This document shows positions 29,632 through 39,193 of a stretch of 64,000 bases of DNA, one piece after another (position 1 is the stretch's first letter; each line of letters starts with the position of its first letter). A program made the position numbers and the translations under genes. This DNA is from Pseudomonas sp. B6002 (GTDB lineage: Bacteria > Pseudomonadota > Gammaproteobacteria > Pseudomonadales > Pseudomonadaceae), in the NCBI RefSeq assembly GCF_013385985.1, contig NZ_JACAOY010000025.1, forward strand, positions 139,803 through 203,802. The letters are read 5' to 3'. The notes beneath the pieces were generated by a model. The model did not search any database, was not told the DNA's origin, and saw nothing but the letters and a program-made list of their open reading frames with translations.

Positions 29632-30273
29632 ATGCACACTGTTTTGCTGACGGGCTTTGAGCCCTTTGATCAAGACCCGGTGAATCCTTCTTGGGAAGCG
29701 GTTCGCCAACTGGATGGAGTGCAAGTAGGGAGCGACATGCAGGTTGTTGCGCGTCGCTTGCCCTGTGCGTTTGCCACGGCGGGAGACTGCCTGATCCAGT
29801 TGATCGATGAGCTGCGACCGTCGATGGTCATTGCGACGGGCCTGGGGCCTGGGCGCAGCGATATCTCCGTTGAGCGAGTGGCAATCAACCTCAACGATGC
29901 GCGAATCCCGGATAACCTGGGTGCGCAGCCAATTGATACGGCCGTGGTGCCTGATGGCCCGGCTGCCTATTTTTCCACGTTGCCGACCAAGGCCATGGTC
30001 AAGGCTGTGCGTGAGTCGGGCATTGCCGCGTCAGTCTCGCAAACGGCAGGGACGTTTGTGTGCAACCAGGTGTTCTATCGATTGCAACATGCACTGGTTG
30101 GGTCGGGCGTACGCAGTGGGTTTATTCATGTGCCGAACCTGCCGGAGCAGGTGATGGGATCGGGGCAGCCTTCGATGGCGCTGGGAACGTTGGTTGAAGG
30201 GTTACGAGTGGCACTCCTGGCGGCGTGGCGAACAACAGTGGATATCAGTGAAACGGGCGGGCAGGTCAGTTGA
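29632..30273 (+). CDS. pcp: pyrrolidone-carboxylate peptidase
   Basis: Cysteine peptidase (C15) that removes N-terminal pyroglutamate from peptides. The 213 residues carry the full catalytic triad: Glu81 (DISVERVAINLND), Cys144 (GTFVCNQVFY) and His166 (GFIHVPNLPEQ), and LLTGFEPFDQDPVNPSW at the start. The ATG has TGAGG at right spacing; an earlier GTG overlaps the DUF979 stop. Third gene of the DUF969-DUF979-pcp operon. Confidence 0.95.
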   Translation: MHTVLLTGFEPFDQDPVNPSWEAVRQLDGVQVGSDMQVVARRLPCAFATAGDCLIQLIDELRPSMVIATGLGPGRSDISVERVAINLNDARIPDNLGAQPIDTAVVPDGPAAYFSTLPTKAMVKAVRESGIAASVSQTAGTFVCNQVFYRLQHALVGSGVRSGFIHVPNLPEQVMGSGQPSMALGTLVEGLRVALLAAWRTTVDISETGGQVS

Positions 30274-30288
30274 CCAGCCCGCAGGGGC

Positions 30289-30561
30289 TCAACTTGTCAG
30301 AAGTCGGGTCAAGCCGAAAGTAATAGCGCAGGCCAGTCCTGTCATCGCGAAGGCTGTGGCTACATACCATTTGATGAGGTTGAGCTCGGTCGTCGCGAGG
30401 TCTGCCCGCGTGGCGAAGTGTTTTTCTGAGGAATCTGTTCTGCTTGATACGGCGATCAGCTTCTCTTTCATTTCCGCCAGCCCCTTTTCAAGTAAGCCCA
30501 ATCTTTTTTCCACGCCCGAACCTCCTCCATTTCCTCCACCGCCTCTGCCTTGAGCCGGCAT
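30289..30561 (-). CDS. small coiled-coil protein with C-terminal membrane anchor
   Basis: 90 residues: Gly-rich start (GRGGGGNGGGSG), a charged heptad-like helix (KRLGLLEKGLAEMKEKL, ATRADLATTELNLIKW) and one membrane span at the end (YVATAFAMTGLACAITFGL). The shape recalls phage hemolysin XhlA or DUF1640-like proteins. The ATG of MPAQGRG is chosen; longer frames are low-complexity noise. Function unknown. Confidence 0.65.
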   Translation of the reverse strand: MPAQGRGGGGNGGGSGVEKRLGLLEKGLAEMKEKLIAVSSRTDSSEKHFATRADLATTELNLIKWYVATAFAMTGLACAITFGLTRLLTS

Positions 30562-30727
30562 GTTCAGCGTACTTTCTGCGCTGAGTCGATACTGTTTTTT
30601 CTCCAACGCCTGACACCTGTTTCCGATCATTTGAAAGAGCACGTTGGAAGCAAGAGTAGTGGGAGTTCGGCGCGGCTGTGACATTGAAATTTTTGCAAAA
30701 TAACTCGGAACGCCTGGCGTGCGGTTC

Positions 30728-32128
30728 TCACTCCTCCCGCCGAGGAAAGAACAATTCAAAACGCGTGGTTCCCGCCTCACTGCTCACACTGTACCGCCCG
30801 TTATGCAACTGCATGATGGTCGCCACGATCGACAACCCCAGCCCGTTGGACTGAGCCGAACGTTCCCGCGACTCATCCACCCGGTAGAAGCGTTCAAACA
30901 GCCTGGGCAAATGCTCCGCCGCAATGGTTTCGCCTCGGTTGCTGACACTCAGGTGAATGCCGTCGTCGTTCGGCACTGCCGCAATCACCAGCTCGGAACT
31001 CGGCGCGCCATATTTGATGGCATTGGCGCATAGATTGGCCAGGGCGCGGCGCAGCAACATCGGCTCGGCCCAGATCACGCCGTCACCTTGCGCGAGAATG
31101 CTGATGTCCACATCACTCGCCAGCCCTTCGAAGTAGTCGGCCATCCGCTCCACTTCATCAGCCGCGCTCAGTTCCTGACGCTGGCGCAAGGCGCTGGCGG
31201 GGTCGGTGCGGGCCAGGAACAGCATGTTGTCGAGCATCCGCGCCAGGCGTTCGAGTTCTTCGACGTTGGAAGCCAGCAGTTGCTGGTAGCTCTCGATGCT
31301 GCGGTTTTGCTGCAGCGCCACCTGGGTTTCCCCCAACAGATTGTTGATCGGCGTGCGCAGCTCGTGGGCCATGTCGGTGGACACTTGGCCCAGTTGCACA
31401 AAGCCCTTGGCGAGTCGCTCCAGCATGGTGTTAAAGGAATCGATCATCGGCAGCAGTTCTTTGGGCGCACCGTGGCTGTCGAGGCGTTCGGCCAGGTTGC
31501 CCACGCCGATGCCCTGGGCGTGCCTGGCCAGGCGCCGCAGAGGCACGAGCCCGCGGTGGACCAACAGGTAACCCACCAGGGCGAGGATGATCGCGGCAAT
31601 GGTCGCCAGCACAAATACGCTCAAGCGATAGCTGGCGAGCATGGCGGTGCGTTCGGTCATCAGGCGCCCGGTGGTGACCTGCAGGCTGCCCAGGTCGCCG
31701 GAGTCGATGGAGGCGGCCACGGTTGCGAAGGGCACGCCATTCACGCCGGGCAAATGGTGCACGTCGGAAAAACCCAGCTCATGGCCCCGTGGCACCGGGG
31801 TCACGGTAGGCATTTCAATGTTGCCCGGGTTGACCAGCAGCAACGGTGTCTGGCCCGGCGCCGCGATGCTCAGCACCGACTCGCTGTTGCCCAGCATATT
31901 CTGGAACAGTTCCGGCTTGGTCTTGATCAGGTCCAGCGTGTTGCTGTCGTTGAGCAGATTGCGCAACTGATCTGCGCGATAGATCAGTGCGGCGTCATCA
32001 CGTTTGATCAGCTCGCGTTCCAGCTCGCGATACAACGCCACGCCCAGGGTGGCCAAGAGGCCGAAGGCAAGCAAGGCGAAGATCAACGCCAGGCGCAGGG
32101 TCAGGGAGTAATGGCGAGTGCGGCTCAT
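30728..32128 (-). CDS. heavy-metal-type sensor histidine kinase
   Basis: 466 residues: membrane segments [20 protein letters not shown] and [20 protein letters not shown] flanking a periplasmic domain, HAMP, H-box [17 protein letters not shown]-box LCANAIKYG and G-box [15 protein letters not shown]. It belongs to the CopS/CusS/IrlS group of metal-sensing kinases. ATG overlaps the response regulator stop (ATGA). The metal is not proven; copper is most likely given the DUF2790 gene and the dyads upstream. Confidence 0.9.
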   Translation of the reverse strand: MSRTRHYSLTLRLALIFALLAFGLLATLGVALYRELERELIKRDDAALIYRADQLRNLLNDSNTLDLIKTKPELFQNMLGNSESVLSIAAPGQTPLLLVNPGNIEMPTVTPVPRGHELGFSDVHHLPGVNGVPFATVAASIDSGDLGSLQVTTGRLMTERTAMLASYRLSVFVLATIAAIILALVGYLLVHRGLVPLRRLARHAQGIGVGNLAERLDSHGAPKELLPMIDSFNTMLERLAKGFVQLGQVSTDMAHELRTPINNLLGETQVALQQNRSIESYQQLLASNVEELERLARMLDNMLFLARTDPASALRQRQELSAADEVERMADYFEGLASDVDISILAQGDGVIWAEPMLLRRALANLCANAIKYGAPSSELVIAAVPNDDGIHLSVSNRGETIAAEHLPRLFERFYRVDESRERSAQSNGLGLSIVATIMQLHNGRYSVSSEAGTTRFELFFPRREE

Positions 32129-32796
32129 GGCTGGGTATCGAAGCGGTAGCCGATGCCCCGCACGCTGTGGATCAACTTGAGCTGGAACGGGTCGTCGATT
32201 TTCAGGCGCAGGCGCCGCACGGCCACGTCCACCACATTGGTGTCGCTGTCGAAATTCATGTCCCACACCCGCGAGGCGATCATCGAGCGTGACAGCACCT
32301 GGTCCTGGTGCGTGGCGAACAGATGCAGCAGGGCGAACTCTTTGTTGGTCAGGGTAATGCGCGTGCCGGCGCGGGTGACGCGGCGCTTGAGCACGTCGAT
32401 TTGCAGGTCGGCGATCTGCAGCTGTTCCTCTTCGCGGCTCGGGCCACGACGGGTCAGGGTGCGCAGGCGTGCGACCAGTTCGGCGAAGGAAAACGGTTTG
32501 ATCAGGTAATCGTCGGCGCCCAGTTCCAGGCCCTTGATGCGGTCGGCGATGTCATCGCGGGCGGTCAGAAACAACACGGGTGTATCCGCTTCCTTGCGCA
32601 GGCGACGCAACACTTCCCAGCCGTCCATTTTAGGCATCATCACGTCCAGCACAATCACGTCGAACGGCGTTTCCAGCGCCTGGTGCAACCCGTCCACGCC
32701 ATCACGGGCGAGGCTCACGGAGTAGCCCAGTTCCTGCAGGCCATTGAGCAGGTAATTGCCGGCCTTGGGTTCGTCTTCGACTACGAGAATATTCAT
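32125..32796 (-). CDS. OmpR-type response regulator of the CopR/CusR/IrlR group
   Basis: 223 residues. Receiver domain with acidic EDE at 7-9, phospho-accepting Asp51 ([13 protein letters not shown]), Thr in LFLTARDD and Lys in [11 protein letters not shown]-terminal winged helix ([29 protein letters not shown]). Pair partner of the overlapping kinase. Likely binds the two ATTAC-type dyads upstream of the DUF2790 gene and the hydrolase gene. Confidence 0.93.
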   Translation of the reverse strand: MNILVVEDEPKAGNYLLNGLQELGYSVSLARDGVDGLHQALETPFDVIVLDVMMPKMDGWEVLRRLRKEADTPVLFLTARDDIADRIKGLELGADDYLIKPFSFAELVARLRTLTRRGPSREEEQLQIADLQIDVLKRRVTRAGTRITLTNKEFALLHLFATHQDQVLSRSMIASRVWDMNFDSDTNVVDVAVRRLRLKIDDPFQLKLIHSVRGIGYRFDTQP

Positions 32797-32838
32797 GGGA
32801 AGTGCCTTGGTTCGTCGCGTTGCGCAAGTGTAGCCCGA

Positions 32839-33099
32839 TCAATTGTCACTGGCGCAACCGATGCCTTGCACCTGGTAGTCCAGTACGTGTTCGCGACCCT
32901 GGTGGTCCAGGTAGTCGAGGCGGGCTGGGACGATGCCGCATTGGCCGTAGGTGTCGGTGCTCGACAGCACTTTGTCGACATCCAAGTGAACAAAGAAACC
33001 GACCTTGTCGTGGATCACGTTGGCGGCGGGTGCGGTGTCGGCAGCAAACACTGAACCGGTGGCAAGCAAAGCGGTAAAGCCGAGGATAAACAGTTTCAT
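32839..33099 (-). CDS. DUF2790 small periplasmic protein
   Basis: 86 residues with signal peptide (KLFILGFTALLATGSVFA) and the DUF2790 core DVDKVLSSTDTYGQCGIVPARLDYLDHQG..DYQVQGIGC. This Pseudomonas family is often found near copper two-component systems; two cysteines remain in the mature protein. It precedes the response regulator by 42 bp on the same strand and has a metal-box-like dyad 89 bp upstream. Confidence 0.85.
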   Translation of the reverse strand: MKLFILGFTALLATGSVFAADTAPAANVIHDKVGFFVHLDVDKVLSSTDTYGQCGIVPARLDYLDHQGREHVLDYQVQGIGCASDN

Positions 33100-33187
33100 G
33101 GCGGTATCTCTCTTTAAGGGCTGGCTGCCAGGTCCTGGCAGTAAGTTCACGGTAACCAGGTGACGCAAACAGCCAGCCAACAGGATG

Positions 33188-33203
33188 ATGACAAGTTCGT
33201 AAT
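33188..33203 (-). promoter_or_regulatory. Cus/Cop-box-like dyad before DUF2790
   Basis: On the minus strand ATTACGAACTTGTCAT matches the CusR/CopR type box ATGACAANNTTGTCAT at 12 of 14 fixed positions; on the plus strand it also reads TGACA-N5-GTAAT, the form I recall for Pseudomonas CopR. Confidence 0.6.
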
Positions 33204-33210
33204 GAAGGGC

Positions 33211-33981
33211 TTAAGGCTGGCGGCCCGACGCTTCGAGGATCAGGTCGGTGATTTCCTTGGCGTGGGACACCAGCGACAGGTGGCTCGACGGCAGCTCGAT
33301 GGTGGTGGCGTTCATGCGCTTGGCGAGGAAGCGTTCCAGGTCCGGGTTGATGGTCTGGTCATTGGCCGACACCGCGTACCAGGACGGCTTGGTGTGCCAG
33401 GCGGCGTTCACGGTGCGGCCGCTGAACAAGGTCTTGGTGATGGGTTGCTGCACGGCATACAGCTCGAGGGCCTTGGTGCGAGGCACGTCAGCGGCGAAGT
33501 ACTTGAGGAACGCGTCCTGACTCAGGGTGAGGTAGCCATCGTGGTCTTCAACGCCGGCACGTACTGGCATGGTCGGGTACTTGGCGGAGAGGGCGACGAA
33601 GTCTTCGTTGGCGTCCGGCGCACGGGCGGCGACGTACACTAGCGAGCTGACTTTCGAATTCGCGCCAGCGTCGCTGACCACGGTGCCGGCGTATGAATGG
33701 CCGACCAGTACGGTAGGGCCGTCCTGTTGATCAAGGACGCGATTGGTCGCGGCAACGTCATCGGCGACCGAGGTCAGCGGGTTTTGCACCGCGGTGACGT
33801 GCAGACCGGCCGCTTGCAAGCGAGTGATCACTTCGGACCAGCTCGACCCATCGGCCCAGGAGCCATGCACCAGTACCACGTTGTTGGCTTTGACCGGCGC
33901 GACGGTGCTGGCCATGGCGGTGCCGGTTCCCAGCATCAACAGGCTGGCGGCGATCAGGCAAAGTTTGCTTGCAGGCTTCAT
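33211..33981 (-). CDS. secreted alpha/beta hydrolase
   Basis: 256 residues with signal peptide (LCLIAASLLMLGTGTAMA). Hydrolase fold: oxyanion region VVLVHGSWADGSSW, nucleophile elbow VGHSYAGTV, and a C-terminal His in ELPSSHLSLVSHA. It resembles the salicylate esterase-like alpha/beta hydrolases common in soil bacteria; substrate unknown. The second ATG (MKPASK) is chosen as the opening of the signal peptide. It lies upstream of the DUF2790-copRS genes on the same strand. Confidence 0.85.
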   Translation of the reverse strand: MKPASKLCLIAASLLMLGTGTAMASTVAPVKANNVVLVHGSWADGSSWSEVITRLQAAGLHVTAVQNPLTSVADDVAATNRVLDQQDGPTVLVGHSYAGTVVSDAGANSKVSSLVYVAARAPDANEDFVALSAKYPTMPVRAGVEDHDGYLTLSQDAFLKYFAADVPRTKALELYAVQQPITKTLFSGRTVNAAWHTKPSWYAVSANDQTINPDLERFLAKRMNATTIELPSSHLSLVSHAKEITDLILEASGRQP

Positions 33982-34081
33982 GGGTGGACCCTTTTTCATC
34001 AGTGGGAAGTGGCGTCAACCGGTGTGGGTGACTGACGACTCCACTGTATGAAGTGAGGGTGCTTCTTAGACTGACAGCTTC

Positions 34082-34097
34082 ATTACAAACCTGTAAT
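34082..34097 (-). promoter_or_regulatory. Cus/Cop-box-like dyad before the hydrolase
   Basis: ATTACAAACCTGTAAT or its complement is a 6+4+6 palindrome (ATTACA/TGTAAT) with 11 of 14 matches to the CusR-type box. It is 101 bp upstream of the hydrolase start; the same kind of sequence lies before DUF2790. Confidence 0.5.
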
Positions 34098-34198
34098 CCA
34101 ATCGGCTTGGCGTGCGCCGCCGTCGTTTACAAGCGCGGGCGTGATCCGTAGATTGCATCGGGCCTTTTACGTGTCCCTGCCCAAGAGGAAGCCCAGCA

Positions 34199-34876
34199 GT
34201 GTCTATCTCCGCTCCTGCCATTTTTGCCCGACGTTACCGCGCCTTTCTGTTTGACATGGACGGTACCCTGCTCAATTCCATCGCTGCGGCGGAGCGCGTG
34301 TGGAGCATCTGGGCGCAGCGCCATGGCCTGGATGTAGCGGCGTTCCTGGCAACCATTCACGGGGCAAGGGCCATCGACACCATTACTCGCCAGGCGTTGC
34401 TGGGCGTTGATCCGGAAGTTGAGGCGCAGTGGATTACCGAGGCCGAAATCAACGATGTCGAGGGGGTCGTGGCGATACCCGGCGCTGTCGAGTTTCTGAA
34501 CGGCTTGCCAGGCGATCAATGGGCGTTGGTCACGTCAGCACCCAGGGAGCTTGCGTTGCGGCGCCTGCAGGCTGCCGGTATCAGTCCGCCGGCGGTGCTG
34601 GTGACCGCTGAGGATGTGGCGGTCGGCAAGCCGGATCCGGCGTGTTACGTGCTGGGCGCGCAGCGTTTGGGCGTTCCGGTGCAGGATTGCCTGGTGTTTG
34701 AAGATGCAGCGGTGGGTATTCGCGCAGGGGAAGCAGCGGGGGCGGATGTGGTCGTGGTGACGTCGACGCACCTGAAGCCCATGCACACGCCGCATCTTTC
34801 GATCGACGGTTATGGGCAATTACAGGCCCGGCGTGACGATGAGGGGTTGTTGCTGCTGTCGAACCGTGTGGGCTGA
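34199..34876 (+). CDS. HAD-family sugar-phosphate phosphatase-like protein
   Basis: 225 residues of HAD subfamily IA: catalytic motif FLFDMDGTLLNS with Asp19 and Asp21, VTSAPRELALRRL (motif II Ser), KPDPACYVLGAQRLG (motif III Lys) and VFEDAAVGIRAGEAAG (motif IV). It is close in style to 2-deoxyglucose-6-P or glycerol-P phosphatases; the true substrate is open. GTG start with AGAGGA upstream. Confidence 0.88.
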   Translation: MSISAPAIFARRYRAFLFDMDGTLLNSIAAAERVWSIWAQRHGLDVAAFLATIHGARAIDTITRQALLGVDPEVEAQWITEAEINDVEGVVAIPGAVEFLNGLPGDQWALVTSAPRELALRRLQAAGISPPAVLVTAEDVAVGKPDPACYVLGAQRLGVPVQDCLVFEDAAVGIRAGEAAGADVVVVTSTHLKPMHTPHLSIDGYGQLQARRDDEGLLLLSNRVG

Positions 34877-34887
34877 AGCGGTTCCCG

Positions 34888-35184
34888 CTAGCGGTCGTCC
34901 TTGTCGTTGGGAAGGGGAGGTTCTGGGGGCGCTTGTAGCCGGTTGTTCTTCATGCCTTGGCGCGACAGCACCATTTCCCTGAGGATTTCGTTGGCGAGCC
35001 GGGCAATGGCTTCGGCGCCACGGTAGTGGGCGCGGACGATACCGGTGACTGCGAAATGATCTGTTTCGGGACCACTGAGAATGGCTGAAAGCGTACCGTC
35101 GGCGTGCAGCGTACAGGCGATCTTGTAACTGGGCAAACGCGCTGCCAGTGCGGCTTCAATTTCGGATTTACTCAGGGTATCCAT
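34888..35184 (-). CDS. hypothetical protein
   Basis: 98 residues, no recognised domain. MDTLSKSEIEAALAARLPSY followed by an alpha/beta pattern (TLHADGTLSAILSG; ARLANEILREMVLSR) and a Pro-rich tail. It has normal codon use for this genome and converges with the HAD gene. Function unknown. Confidence 0.6.
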   Translation of the reverse strand: MDTLSKSEIEAALAARLPSYKIACTLHADGTLSAILSGPETDHFAVTGIVRAHYRGAEAIARLANEILREMVLSRQGMKNNRLQAPPEPPLPNDKDDR

Positions 35185-35278
35185 CTGCTTTTGTGCCTAT
35201 TGCGGACCGTGCAAACCCAAGCATAGAACTTGCCGGGAGACTGTAAATACCAGCGATCCGATAGCGCTGCACGGGCCG

Positions 35279-35542
35279 TCAACGTGCTGTTTTCTGCGGT
35301 GGGGAATGGTTTGCGCGACGGCACAGTTTGCGTTGCATCGCCGTTTGAATCGGCTTGAGGCAGAATGCGAACAGATAGGCACCGAGGAAGAGCATCAGGT
35401 CCAGCCACGAATGGGCTTGGCGCCCGCTATCCGGGTTTATTTCACACCTCAGGCCATATTCGAACCCCAAGAAGATTAGCCCTATCAGCAGCGTGATCGT
35501 CCAAGAGCGAATTACAAATGGCTGCGCAGTGGATCGCCTCAT
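35279..35542 (-). CDS. small inner-membrane protein
   Basis: 87 residues with two membrane segments (WTITLLIGLIFLGFEYGL and WLDLMLFLGAYLFAFCL) joined by a short polar loop. The ATG is chosen because GGGAG lies 7 bases upstream. No family recognised. Confidence 0.55.
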   Translation of the reverse strand: MRRSTAQPFVIRSWTITLLIGLIFLGFEYGLRCEINPDSGRQAHSWLDLMLFLGAYLFAFCLKPIQTAMQRKLCRRANHSPPQKTAR

Positions 35543-35751
35543 CTGTGTGCTCCCGGTGCACTCCGATGGCAAGGAATGAGTCAGGAGTTTCGGCTATGAA
35601 TAAAGCAACAAGTTCCAGGCGTGAAGACAGTTTCATCTTGTTGCCAGGAAGCAGGGCGGGGCGCGCTGATCACGCCACAACCACGTGAACAGGCCAAGCA
35701 GGTTTTCGCCAGCCGTTACAGTGAACGAAAAGGCTGGCTACTGAGGGCGCT

Positions 35752-35946
35752 TCAAGGCGTCTGGTTTTTATCCGGAGCAGTCAGGCCGGCCTGGATGCGC
35801 TGGTAAATCTCCTCGCGATGCACGGCAACATCCTTGGGCGCGTTGATGCCGATTCGTACTTGCTGGCCGCTGACGCCCAGGATGGTGATCGTGATGTCAT
35901 CACCGATGTTTATGCTTTCACCAACTTTGCGGGTGAGTATAAGCAT
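35752..35946 (-). CDS. rsmE: RsmE, CsrA-family post-transcriptional regulator
   Basis: 64 residues starting [20 protein letters not shown], the CsrA fold, with the RNA-binding [13 protein letters not shown] near the end. The sequence is closer to the RsmE type I recall from P. fluorescens than to RsmA (MLILTRRVGETLMVGD). It binds GGA motifs in mRNA leaders under the Gac/Rsm cascade. The start has CAAGGAGAAG upstream; this contains an ANGGA motif, so feedback by Rsm proteins on its own message is possible. Confidence 0.93.
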   Translation of the reverse strand: MLILTRKVGESINIGDDITITILGVSGQQVRIGINAPKDVAVHREEIYQRIQAGLTAPDKNQTP

Positions 35947-36194
35947 GGACTTCTCCTTGATTACTTTTAAGGACACATGTTTCAGACAGGGCAGATGTCG
36001 GATGTGTGTAGCTTACTGCTTAAGCGCTTCCCTGTGACTGCCTCTTTTAGGACGCATAGAGGCGACATTAATTCCCATGGCGGCATCATACAGGTCTGCG
36101 ATACATCATTCGCATTGTTTAAGCTAACGTTTATGACGGCCAGAATAGACAGTGAATGATAAAGTTGCCTCTTTATCCTTAAAGGAGCAGGGCA

Positions 36195-36575
36195 GTGCGT
36201 AAAGTAGCGATGGCAATTGCGGTGTTGGCCTTGGCCGGTTGCGGTGAAGGCAAAAGCGTCGACGCCCCCAAGGCCAAGCCTGCCGTGACCGAAAGCCAGC
36301 CACAGACCGGCGCAATTGCTGCCCAGGAATGGGATGTATGGGTGGGCCCGCCGGATCACAAGTTGCAGGCGCTCACCGACCTGACCGCCTGGCTGCTGGA
36401 ACATGGTTTCAATTTTTATATCGTGAAGGAAGACGGCAAGGACCAGGTATTGCTGGGGCCGTTCGCCAGCAAAGCCGAAGCAGAAGCCAAGCAGGCGCTG
36501 TTGACCGAGAAGCTGGCCCGCGCCAAGAAAAACGACACCGAGTCGCAGGTCATCGAACACAAGACCGCGCAGTAA
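36195..36575 (+). CDS. small lipoprotein with SPOR-like domain
   Basis: 126 residues. Lipobox LAGC (VAMAIAVLALAGCG), then a domain with a SPOR-like pattern (WDVWVGPPDHKLQALTDL..LLEHGFNFYIV..QVLLGPFASKAEAEAKQALL). Likely anchored to a membrane and able to touch peptidoglycan. The GTG start has AAAGGAG upstream at ideal spacing; the stop is followed by a GC hairpin shared with endA. Confidence 0.78.
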   Translation: MRKVAMAIAVLALAGCGEGKSVDAPKAKPAVTESQPQTGAIAAQEWDVWVGPPDHKLQALTDLTAWLLEHGFNFYIVKEDGKDQVLLGPFASKAEAEAKQALLTEKLARAKKNDTESQVIEHKTAQ

Positions 36576-36583
36576 TCGGAAGG

Positions 36584-36608
36584 CTGGGCGGGTTCCCCGC
36601 CCCCTTTC
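36584..36608. terminator. GC hairpin between convergent genes
   Basis: GGGCGGG and CCCCGCCC fold around TT, followed by CCTTT, between the SPOR lipoprotein stop and the endA stop. Confidence 0.5.
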
Positions 36609-37296
36609 AGCCGCAGGCCTTGAGGTTCACCGGGCCGACAAATTCGTTGCCGCGCCCCATCACACAGGCCACGGTCTGATTGCGCTGGCGCTCCCAGGGT
36701 TGCACCGGGTAGGTCTTGTTCCAGGCCTCATACAGTTGGCGGTCCTGTTTGGACAGGCGCAAACCGTATTGCTTGCTCATGTAGAAGTAAGTGCGGGCGA
36801 TCATGCCCCGAATGGAAGGGCGCGGCATCACCTTCTTGGCCTTGAAGTCCACCTGGGTCAGGCATGAACCATACTGCCCGCTTTGCACCGGCAGCCAGCC
36901 AAAACTGAAGTTGTTACGGTCGCCGTTCACCTCGCCAATGCTGGGTACCAGGTTGTGCAGGTCGGCCTCGGCGCGCTTGAACACGTCATCGTGGCGCGTG
37001 CAGTTCTTGCGTCCTCCAGCTTGCCAGCACTGGCGTTGATGGCCGATCTGCCAGGCCGGGACGATGTGTTCCCACTCGATACGAGCGGCGCGGCTGGCGT
37101 TTTTGCGCGGGACGTAACCACAGGCTTTCAGGTCTACCCGATTACCGTTGTATTTGCAGCCGCAGTAAAACTCAGTGGATTGTGGGGCGTAGAGTTTCCA
37201 GGCGACCTTCTTGGCTTCGCTGAAGGTTCGGGGCGCCTGGGCATGGGCGGTGACGGCAAAGAACAAGCAAACCACAGCGGTAAAACGGACACTCAT
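36607..37296 (-). CDS. endA: periplasmic/secreted endonuclease I
   Basis: 229 residues with signal peptide (VRFTAVVCLFFAVTAHA). The nuclease core has IEWEHIVPAW (catalytic His of the beta-beta-alpha-metal site), RAEADLHNLVPSIGEVNGDRNNF split over about 120-140, and IRGMIARTYFYMSKQYGL. It cuts double-stranded DNA outside the cytoplasm. It starts 4 bp after the DUF1654 stop, so the two genes share one promoter, which carries a LexA box. Confidence 0.93.
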   Translation of the reverse strand: MSVRFTAVVCLFFAVTAHAQAPRTFSEAKKVAWKLYAPQSTEFYCGCKYNGNRVDLKACGYVPRKNASRAARIEWEHIVPAWQIGHQRQCWQAGGRKNCTRHDDVFKRAEADLHNLVPSIGEVNGDRNNFSFGWLPVQSGQYGSCLTQVDFKAKKVMPRPSIRGMIARTYFYMSKQYGLRLSKQDRQLYEAWNKTYPVQPWERQRNQTVACVMGRGNEFVGPVNLKACG

Positions 37297-37300
37297 TGAA

Positions 37301-37552
37301 TCAATCTTCCTTCGGCACAACCCAGAAAATCTGCACGCCGCCGTCATCCCGGTAGGCGAGGGTGACGTTATCGTTCTCCGCAATTTCTTCCAGCAGACGC
37401 TCCCATTCGTCCACCGGCTCATCCGGCAAACGGAAGATCAGGGCGGCCTTGGCTTTCTGTGCGTTGGTCGAGTTGATGATCTTTTGCACCCGAATGGCCA
37501 GGCGCTCGTAGGCATCAGGTGGAGTCGGCAGTGCGGAAGAGGACGTTGCCAC
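37301..37552 (-). CDS. DUF1654 protein, SOS-controlled
   Basis: 83 residues of the Pseudomonas-specific DUF1654 family: YERLAIRVQKIINSTNAQKA, FRLPDEPVDEWERLLEEIAE, LAYRDDGGVQIFWVVP. The GTG start is chosen because AAGGAA precedes it at correct spacing and because the longer frame would run into the LexA box. First gene of a two-gene unit with endA. Function unknown. Confidence 0.85.
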   Translation of the reverse strand: MATSSSALPTPPDAYERLAIRVQKIINSTNAQKAKAALIFRLPDEPVDEWERLLEEIAENDNVTLAYRDDGGVQIFWVVPKED

Positions 37553-37570
37553 GGAGAATTCCTTAGTAAG

Positions 37571-37586
37571 CTGTACGTGCATACAG
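37571..37586 (-). promoter_or_regulatory. LexA (SOS) box
   Basis: CTGTATGCACGTACAG fits CTG-N10-CAG with a near-palindromic centre. It begins 19 bp before the DUF1654 start, and a weak promoter (TTGCGA, 17 bp, TACTGT) overlaps it as in classic SOS genes. Confidence 0.82.
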
Positions 37587-37727
37587 TATTTAACTGTGGG
37601 CAATTTCGCAACTGCTTAAACTTCAGGAGTTAGGTCTGACAGCTGTCTGGGCGAATTCATGCAGGCGGGGCGTATCTGAAAGGTGGCAAGGGCGGACAAG
37701 CCGCCCGTGCCGAGATGCAGCCAGGAA

Positions 37728-38855
<1,128 letters not shown>

Positions 38856-38904
38856 TCATCTAGAACACCCGGGCGATTCTGAATGCCTCGAGGTGCAGGG
38901 TAAG

Positions 38905-38920
38905 AGCAGGATTTGTACCA
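38905..38920 (-). promoter_or_regulatory. sigma-54 promoter of ansB
   Basis: TGGTACAAATCCTGCT on the minus strand fits TGGCAC-N5-TTGCW with the invariant GG and GC spaced by 10. It is about 90 bp upstream of the start codon. Confidence 0.65.
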
Positions 38921-39005
38921 GGCTGATTGTGTCTGCAGTTATAAATTAACTTATTGATTTTAATCAGTTTATTTTTGGTTTTAGGGTTTTTAGTTTGAGT
39001 GGGTG

Positions 39006-39051
39006 TCCGGCTTTCCGAACGTTGGGGTGGGCTGGCGTTCGGTTGTCCGAA
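39006..39051 (-). promoter_or_regulatory. two AauR-type enhancer sites
   Basis: TTCGGTTGTCCGAA (39038-39051) matches TTCGG-N4-CCGAA exactly; TCCGGCTTTCCGAA (39006-39019) has one mismatch. Their centres are 32 bp apart, three helix turns. TTCGG-N4-CCGAA is the motif I recall for AauR of P. putida, which activates ansB with sigma-54. Confidence 0.65.
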
Positions 39052-39193
39052 AGCGTGCTCGGTCAGCGCCAGGAGCCGGCAGCGCCGCCTGTCGTTTTAG
39101 AGAACGACCCAAGCAGTTGAATGTTTAACAGGATCAACCATGGGCCCCTGGGACAGGGGAGGGAGGGCGTGGATGAAAGGCTGTTTTCTCCCG

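Noticed and set aside
35947..36194. Rsm-type small RNA beside rsmE
   Set aside because: The region has only one or two GGA motifs and no GacA upstream site or terminator; no sRNA can be supported.
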